A stretch of 64,000 nt of DNA from an uncultured Opitutales bacterium (lineage in GTDB: Bacteria > Verrucomicrobiota > Verrucomicrobiia > Opitutales > Intestinicryptomonadaceae). Shown here one piece after another: positions 37,703 to 46,739 of this stretch. A program made the translations under genes and the position numbers. Below the pieces are notes generated by a model. It was not told where the DNA came from and searched no databases. It was given only the letters and a program-made list of their open reading frames with translations. Position 1 is the stretch's first letter. Each line of letters opens with the position of its first letter. The stretch covers positions 62,001 to 126,000 of the forward strand of contig CALXLK010000003.1 of the NCBI GenBank assembly GCA_944389175.1, written 5' to 3'.

Positions 37703-39169
37703 ATGGGAAAACTATCTAAAATCAGCGGCGCATTGTGCGCTGCAACACTGCTCTTCGCCGCGTGCACAACGGCAAAAAACGCCGCAGACTGCGGCAAATC
37801 TTCGGAGCAAGCATCGGCCAAAACCGTTTCCGTAGCGGTGGACTGCGCAAGGGAAACTGGCAAAATAAAACCGCTAAACGGAGTCAACTGGGGGCCGCAA
37901 ATAGACACGGAAAGCGCCGGAATACAAATGCGCAAGTCCTTCTACGATTTAAACGTCCACAGCGTGCGCACCCACGACATTTCGCTGCAAAACAGCGGGC
38001 TGCTAATCGGCGACACGGACATGATATTCCCGCTGATGCACGCCGACGCCTCAGACCCCAAAAGCTACATTTTCAAGCCCACAGACGACTACCTTAAAAT
38101 AGCCACAAAAGACGGCGCTAAAGTGGTCTTCCGCCTCGGAGTCAGCATAGACCACTCCGTAAACAAATACAGAACCGCAATGCCCGATGCAAAAAAATGG
38201 GCGGACATCTGCTGCCACATAATAGCCCACTACAACGAGGGCTGGGCAAACGGATACAAAATGGGAATCGAGTATTGGGAAATCTGGAACGAGCCCGAAT
38301 GCAAAAACCCCGACGGAAGCCAAACCATGTGGAGCGGCACGATGGAGGAATTCACCAAATTCTACGTCGAAGCAGCAAAAATCATCAAATCAAAATACCC
38401 CAACATAAAGGTTGGCGGCCCAGCGTTTACATACCCGCACAAGATTGCGCAAAAATTCATAAACGACATCGCCAAGGAAAAAGCGCCGCTTGATTTCTTC
38501 ACGTGGCACTGCTATTCAAAGAGCGTCGACGAACTTGTAAATCTCGCAAAAAAGACGCGCGGCTGGCTCGACGCCGCCGGATACAAGAGCGCCGAAAACC
38601 ACATAAACGAATGGCACTATTTTCCGCTTTCGTGGAAGCAGCTGCGCGCCGCCGATTCCGACAAGGACAGACTCTACGCCAGAATAAACGGCGTCGAGGC
38701 GGGCGTATTTGCATGCTCGGCAATGACAGCATGGCAGGACGCCCCCTTGGACGTATCGAACTATTACTATTTCGGCGGCTCGAGCGGAAACTGGGGAATG
38801 CTTAAGGACGACAATGCAATTTTCGGCAGCTACTATCCCTTCAAGGCGTTCGGGCAAATTGTAAAATACAAAACGCGCCTCAAGACGGATATAATTTCCG
38901 CTCCCAAAGCCGAAAAATACGCGACTACGGCGCTGGCCGGCAAGGACGCCTCGGGCGGTGTCGCCGCCATAGTCAACCTCTTCGACGCGAACGCCGACAA
39001 GCTTGTTATCGAGTTCAAAAACACAAAAGCCGACATCTCCAAAGCCGAAATTCTCGTGTGCGACGAAACCAAACAACTTGAAAAGGCCGACGGGGCAAAG
39101 GCGGAAAACGGCAAAATCACAATCCCCGTAAAATCACAATTTACAACAGTTTTAATCAAACTAAAATAA
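37703..39169 (+). CDS. GH39-like beta-xylosidase lipoprotein
   Basis: About 488 residues from ATG 37703. The signal ends in a lipobox (TLLFAACTTA), so it is a membrane-anchored lipoprotein. GH39 pattern: GVNWGPQIDTES, the acid/base glutamate in EYWEIWNEPECKNP and the nucleophile in ENHINEWHYFPLSW. A C-terminal beta sandwich ends ITIPVKSQFTTVLIKL. It would trim xylose or related residues from oligosaccharides. GGAAGG lies upstream of the ATG. The gene is intact between two copies of a 360-bp repeat. Confidence 0.85.
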   Translation: MGKLSKISGALCAATLLFAACTTAKNAADCGKSSEQASAKTVSVAVDCARETGKIKPLNGVNWGPQIDTESAGIQMRKSFYDLNVHSVRTHDISLQNSGLLIGDTDMIFPLMHADASDPKSYIFKPTDDYLKIATKDGAKVVFRLGVSIDHSVNKYRTAMPDAKKWADICCHIIAHYNEGWANGYKMGIEYWEIWNEPECKNPDGSQTMWSGTMEEFTKFYVEAAKIIKSKYPNIKVGGPAFTYPHKIAQKFINDIAKEKAPLDFFTWHCYSKSVDELVNLAKKTRGWLDAAGYKSAENHINEWHYFPLSWKQLRAADSDKDRLYARINGVEAGVFACSAMTAWQDAPLDVSNYYYFGGSSGNWGMLKDDNAIFGSYYPFKAFGQIVKYKTRLKTDIISAPKAEKYATTALAGKDASGGVAAIVNLFDANADKLVIEFKNTKADISKAEILVCDETKQLEKADGAKAENGKITIPVKSQFTTVLIKLK

Positions 39170-39187
39170 TCTAAAAAAGGACATAAA

Positions 39188-39733
39188 ATGCACATACCAT
39201 CAGAGGCTCTCTCAGGGGCGGTCTGCTCCCGTAACGGCGGCGGTCGCCGCATGCTCGGTGGCTGCGGCAGTCGTCGCGGCTAAAAAGGCCGACGCGTTCC
39301 CGACGGCGCAAAAATTCGCGCTCGTCTCCACAGCGGTGTTCGCAATGCAAATGTTAAACGTTCCCATAGGCGCGGGCGTTTCGGGGCACGTAATAGGCGG
39401 CGTTTTCGCCGCGGCGGTGCTTGGCGTTCCCGCGGCGGTGCTGTCCGTAGCACTTGTACTCGTAATTCAGACGCTGCTTTTCGCCGACGGCGGGCTTGAC
39501 ATGCTGGGTTTGAACGTCTTCAATATGGCGGTTGTCGGCGCGGGGTTCGGCGGGCTGCTGCGGGAGTTTTTAATCTCGAAAAAGCTCTCCGACACCGCTT
39601 CGACATTTTCGGCGGCGGCAATATCCACAATGGCGGCGGGGTTTTCACTGCCGAGCAAAACCGCGTTTTCGGCGAATGGTTTGACAGCCAGATTGAGAAC
39701 ATCTACAACCCAATACCTCTCGGGCGACAAGTT
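39188..39733 (+). pseudogene. cbiM: Frameshifted and 3'-truncated cbiM (ECF cobalt transporter component)
   Basis: The start MHIPSEALSGAVC is the CbiM N-terminus, and AAGGA precedes the ATG. Near 39226-39230 an extra C shifts the frame, producing an early stop. In the other frame the protein resumes as VTAAVAACSVAAAVVAAKKA, then FAMQMLNVPIGAGVSGHVIG and LFADGGLDMLGLNVFNMAV, all CbiM hallmarks. Homology fades where the 360-bp repeat begins, so the last membrane segments are missing. No cbiQ or cbiO follows. Dead gene. Confidence 0.82.
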
Positions 39734-40092
39734 CGCCCAGCGGCAGACACTGCCTTCCCCCCAACTCCGATGGCAGCTCAACGGATAATTCGGGCGGAAC
39801 AGAAAACTAACCCGTACCCACCCCAACACGGCGGGATTTTTGACGACAAGATACTCAGGCGAACTTAGAAAAACAAGAGGGTATTTTCAAAGAAACGCCC
39901 TCCAACTTGGAAAATCCCGCCGTTACAAATTAAAACCAACCCCCACAATCCGAACCTTGCAACACCCACGCAAACAAAATGCAGCCCCCTTGCAACCAAA
40001 CCGCAACAGGGGGCTTTTCGCGCGGCGAAAATCGCCAAAATGGTCAAACACTTGATTTTTTCCTCAAACCGTCCGCGCGGATACACTTGCGT
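39734..40092. repeat. About 360-bp direct repeat, right copy
   Basis: Partner of 37231-37592, same orientation. It replaces the 3' end of cbiM. The internal hairpin AGCCCCCT/AGGGGGCT with T run lies at 39983-40018. Confidence 0.85.
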
Positions 40093-40256
40093 TGGTAAGC
40101 GTGGCATTGCTGAAGTCTACCCCCGTAAGTACAGTATTTTCAAGCTTCCTATCGGAGAGGTAAGAGTTATAAAAAGCAAAAAACGGAGGCTGGGATTGCC
40201 TCCGTTTAGGGTGGTTAAAAAATTTCCAAAACTTTCGTTTTTTATGAATATGTCTG

Positions 40257-41513
40257 CTATTTTATTTTATAGAAGACGCGAGCAGTGGCGTTGAGGAAAC
40301 CGTAGCCGTTTTCTTCGTCGGGCTCAAGGTATGAGCCTTCAGTCCATTCGTTGAGCGAATTTATCAGAATGAGTTTCGGATTGCCCTTGCGTATATTTTT
40401 ATCCGCCCAATCTTTCGCCTTGCGCAAAAAATATTCAAAGCGTTCGGGAGTGTTGTTTGTTGCTACGGGCAAGTAATAATTGTCGGGAAAGCGCGGGTTT
40501 GTATCCCAGCCGCATGAGACGTTGGGGTAGAACTGCAAGTTGGGGTATTTTGCGGCGCGTCTGTCCATTTCGGCGAAGGCGGCTTCGCCCAGAACTTTGT
40601 AATCTACATCGGGCTTGTTCGTATAGTCTCTATGGTACGAGCCCGCGAGAGCGCCGCATTCGAGCCAGTTGTAGGAAAAGACGCCGCTGACGCCCATTTT
40701 TTCGTACTCCGCCGCCGCCTCGGCTTTGCGCAGCGGCGACTGTTGGAGCTGTATTTCAACGCCCGCAAACCCCGCCTCGCGCGCCTTTTCATTCAAATAC
40801 GCGAACGCTTCGGCAACCTTCTCCGCGCCGCCGAGGCACTTTTTGAGTCCCGTGGGATTGAATATTTGCAAGAGCGGTTTGCCCGAGACCTTGTAATAAT
40901 TGGGCATTTTGAAGTAGCGTAGCCAGCGCGGCACGAGCACGTTTTTGAATTCGTCCATTGAAACGTCGGCTTCGGCGCGAATATGTCTATAGCCGTTTTT
41001 GTCCTTGCATTTTACGGGCACGGTTTTATCCCAAAGGTCGTCGATGGTGTGGTTTGCCCACATCAGGGCGAATTTCATGCGTTCGCCGTTGGGCGCTTTC
41101 ACGAAGGCGTTGAGGCTGTCTTCAAGATACGGTTTGCCCTCGTACCAATACCAATCGAAAATCAGCACATTAATGCCCGAAGCCAGACACGCATCGACCT
41201 TGCGCGCCCAAACAATCGGGTTGTTTTCAAGTTCGTAGCCCCACAGCGGAACTTTGGGCTGTTTGTGCCCCGCCTTCTTGGACGCCGCCTCTTTGACAAA
41301 TTCCCACTCGCCGATGTTTTTCGGGAAATGCCCGTAGCGCTTCCAGTCGGGCGTATTCTGGTAGGCTGGCCAGACGTATGCGGCGACGTCGTAGTCGCGC
41401 CCTGTGTTTGAAGTGTTTGTTCCGGTGCATCTTTCGCCGTTCGTTGCGCAAGACGAAAACGCCGCGCAGGAAAGCGCCAAGACAAGTGCTTTAAAATAGT
41501 TCTTACAATTCAT
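40257..41513 (-). CDS. WbsX/GH99-like secreted lipoprotein
   Basis: About 418 residues from ATG 41513 with a lipobox-like signal (LALSCAAFSSCATN). The stretches DVAAYVWPAYQNTPDW, GINVLIFDWYWYEGKPYLED, KFALMWANHTIDDLWD and ILINSLNEWTEGSYLEPDE are the WbsX (GH99-like) pattern. Relatives are predicted glycan-processing enzymes with uncertain chemistry. It is intact, and its position between GH genes suggests a role in the same polysaccharide pathway. Confidence 0.82.
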   Translation of the reverse strand: MNCKNYFKALVLALSCAAFSSCATNGERCTGTNTSNTGRDYDVAAYVWPAYQNTPDWKRYGHFPKNIGEWEFVKEAASKKAGHKQPKVPLWGYELENNPIVWARKVDACLASGINVLIFDWYWYEGKPYLEDSLNAFVKAPNGERMKFALMWANHTIDDLWDKTVPVKCKDKNGYRHIRAEADVSMDEFKNVLVPRWLRYFKMPNYYKVSGKPLLQIFNPTGLKKCLGGAEKVAEAFAYLNEKAREAGFAGVEIQLQQSPLRKAEAAAEYEKMGVSGVFSYNWLECGALAGSYHRDYTNKPDVDYKVLGEAAFAEMDRRAAKYPNLQFYPNVSCGWDTNPRFPDNYYLPVATNNTPERFEYFLRKAKDWADKNIRKGNPKLILINSLNEWTEGSYLEPDEENGYGFLNATARVFYKIK

Positions 41514-41639
41514 AGTGTATACGAAAAAGCGCACCCTTGAAATGTCAACAACAAACCGACGTTCAACAGACAAACCAAACAGGCGCGTGTTCCGCCCGAC
41601 CCGCGCGAGTTCGAGCTTTTTTACAGCTGTCCTATTATA

Positions 41640-42775
41640 TTACTTAAGCATGTTTGAAATTTTGGCGTCTGAATTTACAATGCGGAAGTTGTCGCCGCCC
41701 GTGCGCTTTTGGAAAATGCAATTTTCAACGGCGAAATTTTTGTATTTTCGGCATAGACTGCGGGGCGCGTTTCCGTGCCCGAATATGTTGCGACTATGTT
41801 TGAAAGCCTCACGCCGTCGGCGTTGCGCACGAAGAACGCGTATGCGGGAAGGATAGTGCCGAACATTCTGTTTTCGGGATATTTTTTCTTCGGCTCGAAG
41901 TATGTTTTTGTCGGCATTTTCAACGGGGCAGCCCTTGAGTCGGAATGCGCAGTTGCTTATGGCGACGTTTTCGAGCACGTATCCGTTTACCGCGGTTATG
42001 GAGCTTGTGATGTAGCTTTCGGCAACGGCTGTGATGTTGTCTATTTTTACGTTTTTGATGGAGCTTTTTTTGCCGAAAAGATTTTTGTTGTCGCGGTCGT
42101 CAACGCGAATGAAAATGGGCGTCTGGATACACGTCATTGAAATTCCCGAAACTTCCACGACGTCTACACTGCCGCCGTCTACCGCCTCGAGCGCGATGCC
42201 CGCAATTCCCTGTACCGAGCCCTTTTCTATGCCGTATTTTTTGAGTCTGTCCCACCTGAGCAGAGCCTGCGGCGAAGGTCTTTTGAGAACGCAGTTCGAA
42301 ACGCGTATGTTTTTAAAATCACCCTGAGTGCCCGTAGCTATTTTTATTAAGTTGCAAGCGCTTGCCACGATGCAATTTTCCACTTTGACGTTTTCGACAA
42401 CGAACGTTTGGCAATGCTCGTTCTTCAGGCATATGCCGTAGTCGCCGGCGTCGATTATGCAATTTGAAATGACGACGTTTTTACTGGCGATATCAAGCCC
42501 GTCGCCGTTGAAATTAGAATGAAAAAATGTTGAGGGAATCCAAAACGACGCCGTCGCAATGCAGGAAAAACGCGTTCCAAAAGGCGGGCGAGCGCATTTT
42601 CACGCCCTTTACGGAAACATTTTTGCAGGAATCGAAAAGTATGTTGCGCGGGCGGTGGTGGTAGTCGGGATTTTTCCTCTCTCGCGTGAATTTGTCCCCC
42701 GCGCCAAAAGATGGCGTGATGCTCCAGCACCCGCCACAAGAACGAACCCCGCCGAGCGGGCGCCAAAAGATGAAA
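41640..42775 (-). pseudogene. GH28 (polygalacturonase-like) remnant with several frameshifts
   Basis: Pieces of one right-handed beta-helix protein are spread over frames. Minus-strand order: SITPSFGAGDKFTRERKNPD with RPRNILFDSCKNVSVKGV; a shift in a six-base T run (42522-42527); FNGDGLDIASKNVVISNC and DAGDYGICLKNEHC (GH28 motifs I and II); a shift near 41.90 kb to LPAYAFFVRNADGVRLSN; and a shift back near 41.74 kb to NFAVENCIFQKRTGGDN. The N-terminal signal and first third are missing; the remnant abuts the GH10 stop. It cannot make an active enzyme as it stands. Confidence 0.8.
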
Positions 42776-44386
42776 TTATTTCAATGTTATGTAGGCGGAT
42801 TTTTCCTTGCCGTTGGCGTCTTTCCACGAGATGCGGTATTTCCCCTTGAACCCCCTGAATTTTATTGTGCCGTTTGAATCAGGCGTTAATTCGAGATTCG
42901 TTTTCCATTCGCGTTCTACAAGCTCGGAGAGGGCGTAATATGCAGGTTTGGGGTTCATCTCGCGGGTGAAAAGACCCGAAATCGACGGTTCGCCAGGTGC
43001 TCCACAACCGTCCACAACATTCCACCATGTTATGCCAACAATGGATTTTCTGCTAAACCACATTCTGTAGAGATTGCGCGTGATGATTGCCTGAATCATT
43101 TTCCCGCGTTCAGTGTTGTCGGGCGCACTGATTGTGATTTCGCTCATGTGTATCGGGAGGTTTGCGCGCTCGACCATTTCAAAGGCCTCGTACATATGCT
43201 TTGGCGAAATCTTCAACATATCGAGTTGGAAACGCTTGTTGTCGGAAGATTTTCCGTCGGCGATAAGCTGGACAACCTGAGGATTGAAGAGGTGCATTTG
43301 CCAGCCGACAACGTCTATTTTGCAACCGCGCGAAATTAGGTCGCGAATCTGAACATCGTATTTGTCGAGGCGGAACGGCCCGTAGGGATTTTCGTTGATA
43401 TTGAGCTTTACGCTGGGCGGAAACGCCCTTTGAGCGACTTGGAACCCGTCGTAGGCATAGTCGGCGGGCATAATCCCGTAACGCCAGCCTTTCGAGAAAA
43501 CGCCTCCGACATTCATATAGCCGTCTGTGTAGTTTTCAAGGCTTTCGTTTACGACGTCCCAACTTTCGACTTTATCGCCGTAATATTCGGCAATGCGGTT
43601 TATGTGTCGGGCAAATTCGCGCTTTAGATTTTTGCCGAATTTCGGCAGGTAGGCGTCAAGTTCGGCAACCGTCATTTTGTCATAAAAGGGCGTGTATTTT
43701 TCGGGCACGATGCTCACGCCGTCTTTCATCGGCTCTTTTATGAGCTTTGCGAATTTTTCGCGCTCGTCGCCCTCGAGGCATTTGTCGTATAGCCAAAGCG
43801 GAATTTGACCTGTTTTGTTGCCCCATATCAATGTGTGGCCGTGGACGCGAACGCCCCTTTCCTTGAGGTAGTCTATGACGGGGTCGGTCGCTGGCCGGCG
43901 CCAGTGGATTTGAGTTTCGGGGCTTTCGGCTTTTGCCCAAAATTCCTGACTATCCCAGTATTCGCCTGCCGTGCGCATGCGGCCGTCCTGCATTTCAAAT
44001 TTGCACCAATAAAATGCAACCGTTGCGGAATTAAAGAGCGTTCCGTAGAGCGATTTATATTTGGAGTTTAGAGTTTTGTCGCCGAGTTGGTCGAAATTGA
44101 ATATGTTCGCGCCGAAATAAAAATCGTGCGATATCTGGGTGACTTTTACTTTTGTTCCGTCTGCTATTTTGCCGACAACAAAAGACGCATCGGATTTTCG
44201 GTTGGCCTCAATGTCGCGTTCTATGCGCGCGTTTACTTCATCGTTCCATTGCTGCCAGTATGATTTCGACATAATGCCCCGAGTATCTTCCGCGCCGTTT
44301 TTTGGGATTTTTATATCCGATGCGAGTGCCTGTATTGCGCATACTGTCAAAATTGATATGCACTTTATTTTAGATTTTATTCTCAT
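42776..44386 (-). CDS. Second GH10 endo-beta-1,4-xylanase
   Basis: 536 residues with a signal peptide (KCISILTVCAIQALAS). The acid/base glutamate is in SWDVVNESLENYTDG and the nucleophile in LPIHMSEITISAPD, with GITWWNVVDGCGAPGEPS after it. Compared with the xylanase at 30-31.4 kb it has a longer mid-barrel insertion (residues ~200-260). The same kind of C-terminal module (EREWKTNLELTPDSNG, then FRGFKGKYRISWKDANG) is present. Secreted xylan degradation. Intact. Confidence 0.93.
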   Translation of the reverse strand: MRIKSKIKCISILTVCAIQALASDIKIPKNGAEDTRGIMSKSYWQQWNDEVNARIERDIEANRKSDASFVVGKIADGTKVKVTQISHDFYFGANIFNFDQLGDKTLNSKYKSLYGTLFNSATVAFYWCKFEMQDGRMRTAGEYWDSQEFWAKAESPETQIHWRRPATDPVIDYLKERGVRVHGHTLIWGNKTGQIPLWLYDKCLEGDEREKFAKLIKEPMKDGVSIVPEKYTPFYDKMTVAELDAYLPKFGKNLKREFARHINRIAEYYGDKVESWDVVNESLENYTDGYMNVGGVFSKGWRYGIMPADYAYDGFQVAQRAFPPSVKLNINENPYGPFRLDKYDVQIRDLISRGCKIDVVGWQMHLFNPQVVQLIADGKSSDNKRFQLDMLKISPKHMYEAFEMVERANLPIHMSEITISAPDNTERGKMIQAIITRNLYRMWFSRKSIVGITWWNVVDGCGAPGEPSISGLFTREMNPKPAYYALSELVEREWKTNLELTPDSNGTIKFRGFKGKYRISWKDANGKEKSAYITLK

Positions 44387-44618
44387 ATATAGGTATTATT
44401 TTATGTTTCGGGTTTGATGTTTGTTCGGAATTTTCGGTGGTCTATTAGCGCAAAAAACATTCCAGCTGTCAAGAAAGCAGAACAAGAAAATTTAGGCAAC
44501 CTCAATCCGTTGTATAGTGTATAAATTTACGTGCGGCGTTGCGGGGCAAAGGTGTTGGGGTGGGGCGGAGTGTAGACGCTCTTCCCATTTCAGTCTGGCT
44601 CTGGTTTTAAGATTGCGC

Positions 44619-44649
44619 AAAAAAACGCCGAGTTGAATCGGCGTTTTTT
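44619..44649. terminator. Terminator-like hairpin
   Basis: AACGCCGA-GTTGAA-TCGGCGTT with A and T runs on either side. It lies upstream of both flanking genes, so what it terminates is unclear; it may mark a lost gene. Confidence 0.6.
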
Positions 44650-44829
44650 CGTATTTGAGTGAATGAAAATCCGTACAATTTGTGTCTTTCAAAAAAGCTC
44701 AACTTTTATCACTGAAAAAGCGGCGAAAATTTCATTGGAGTGAAATTGAACTCGCTCGCCCAGTGGTTCTCGCCCACTCGCCAAAGCTTTCCCAACATGT
44801 AAAAAAAACAACTTTTCCCACTGGTAAAA

Positions 44830-44874
44830 CGGCGGGAATTTTTTGCTACAGCAAAAAATTCGCCGCGCCACAAG
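44830..44874. repeat. REP-like hairpin element 3
   Basis: CGGCGGGAATTTTTTGC and GCAAAAAATTCGCCG form a long stem, followed by the complement of the CTTGTGGCGC lead, as in element 2. Confidence 0.5.
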
Positions 44875-44937
44875 AAAAAATCTTGCAATTTGTTGGGGGT
44901 AATTTAAGTAACTTGATTAAACAATAAGGAATACATT

Positions 44938-46228
44938 ATGAAAAAACTATCTACAATGGCTATACTTGCCGTGTCGGCTGCATCGGCGTTTGCGGCAGAC
45001 TACACCGTCGTAAAAAGCGGCGAATGGTATCAGTCGGGCGTCTTTGGCGACGGCGTAACTGCTCCCGTTGCAACATCGGAAGAGACGGCTATTGACAACC
45101 TGTCGTTCGCGTCTTCGGGGCTTTCCCTGAAGCTTACGGGAGGCAATGCAGGTCTGTACTTCATCAAGAATTTGGCAGGTTCTGCTTCCGAAGCGCAGAC
45201 AGTGGAAATTACCACAAATTCAATCTGGCAGACTCCGCGTATCGCCAACATTACGGGCGACGAAAACTACAGGCTTACGCTCAACTTCGGCAGAAAGGGC
45301 ATCACGACCGATAACCCCGGAAATTCGTTCCTGTACACGTATCTCAGCGACGCTTCTTCGTCCTCCACGTTCAGCAACGCCACGGTAAACATTTACTCTG
45401 GCTTCTATGCCAACAACCTGTCGCTAAAAAAACGCATCGTTGAACGTGGAACGCTACTATGCCAACACCACGACTGCATCGACGTTTAAATCGCTTACTA
45501 TCGACGGCAACTCCTCGCTTTCAATCGACGGCGGTATTTATAAAGGCGGAAATATCGAGACCAGTGCGGGCAGCTCCATCGTAATCAAGAACGCAAAGCT
45601 GAACGCGGGCTACATTAACCTCTATGGCAACATGGAATTCACAGGCGAAAAGGGTTCTCTTGTCGCGAGTGGTAAAATCCGTATTTGCACAAAGGATGCT
45701 GTCCTTACCCTCCATGGCTCGGAATTGCTCTCGGGTAATACGTCCGGCACGGAAAAGATGTCCATGAACTTCTACGATAGCGGCAAAGTATTTCTCGGCG
45801 GCAACGAATCTCTCGGCTACATCGCTACGACAATCACAAAGTCTGGTTCTAAATACCTCGACACGAACAAGACAGTCACCTTTGTCTTGCACGAGGACAC
45901 GACTTTGTTCTCAATCGACGAACTCTACAAGGGTTTGAACAGCGACTATACCTCATCGCTCAAGGGTACTGACACAAACACCGACGGTACCGAATTTTCT
46001 TGGGACATCAAATACAACTTTGAAAACTTCAAGAACGGTGTAGTCCGCATAGGTCAGACTTTGACGGAAGACGAATTGGCAAACCAGATTGTAGCAGACG
46101 GCTGGAAGGACTTCACGCAGAATTCGGAAGGTTATCTTTTCGCGACGCAGATACCCGAACCTGCCACAATGGCATTCCTGCTCGGGGGGTTGGCGATTGC
46201 TTTTGCGTTTATGCGTCGTCGCAGATAA
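44938..46228 (+). pseudogene. PEP-CTERM surface protein gene interrupted by a frameshift in an A7 run
   Basis: Frame one (44938-45489) begins MKKLSTMAILAVSAASAFAA, a signal peptide, then a beta-rich passenger. Frame two (to 46228) carries the rest and the C-terminal anchor IPEPATMAFLLGGLAIAFAF followed by RRRR. The frames join at seven A (45426-45432): removing one A gives LSLKNASLNVERYYANTTTA without a break. Either the gene is mutated, the run was misread, or slippage restores the frame in some molecules. PEP-CTERM proteins are sorted by exosortase and exported to the surface. AAGGAA precedes the ATG. Confidence 0.82.
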
Positions 46229-46239
46229 GAAAAAAGACC

Positions 46240-46270
46240 GCGCGGATACTTCAGTATACCGCGCTTTTTT
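46240..46270 (+). terminator. Terminator after the PEP-CTERM gene
   Basis: GCGCGGATAC and GTATACCGCGC pair (one bulge) around TTCA, followed by six T. Confidence 0.78.
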
Positions 46271-46337
46271 CTTACTACTCCTTGCCCAAGAAGCAAAATC
46301 AATGCGCCAAACCCTCCGGTATGAGGTCTCTGGCATT

Positions 46338-46739
46338 CCTTTTGCGCTTATGAGAAAAACGCGCAAGGGCGCGCCCCGACGGGCAGGAGCATTTGGGTTA
46401 ATAAAGGCATGTCAATAAAAAATAGCGATATCCATATACTCGTTTGACGCACATGTTGGCCGCACGTTTATTTGCCCATAAATAAAAAAATCCCGCGCAT
46501 CGCGGGATTTTTCTGAATGTTTTTTCTGATATGGGCTTCCTTTTGCGCTTATTAGAAAAACGCGCAAGGGCGCGCCCCGACAGGCAAGAGCATTTGGATT
46601 AATAAAGGCGTGTCAATAAAAAATAGCGATATTAATATACTCGTTTTACGCACATGTTGGCCGCACGTTTATTTGCCCGTAAACAAAAAAATCCCGCGCA
46701 TCGCGGGATTTTTCTGAATGTTTTTTCTGATATGGGCTT
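46338..46739. repeat. Tandem pair of ~201-bp repeats downstream of the phosphofructokinase gene
   Basis: Unit one spans 46338-46538 and unit two 46539-46739. Both start CCTTTTGCGCTTA and contain AACGCGCAAGGGCGCGCC, the AATAAAGGC and TCAATAAAAAATAGCGATA blocks and the TCCCGCGCATCGCGGGA terminator hairpin (46484-46513 and 46685-46713). They differ at scattered positions. Unit two is continuous with the phosphofructokinase 3' end and is the right-hand counterpart of the repeat at 34.33 kb. Confidence 0.88.

Larger units (their letters stand above)
44387..44937. other. Intergenic region with terminator and REP-like hairpin
   Basis: About 550 bases between the divergent GH10 and PEP-CTERM genes. 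A hairpin AACGCCGA/TCGGCGTT with flanking A and T runs lies at 44619-44649, and a REP-like element at 44830-44874. An AAGGA ribosome site precedes the PEP-CTERM ATG. No gene seen. Confidence 0.5.
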
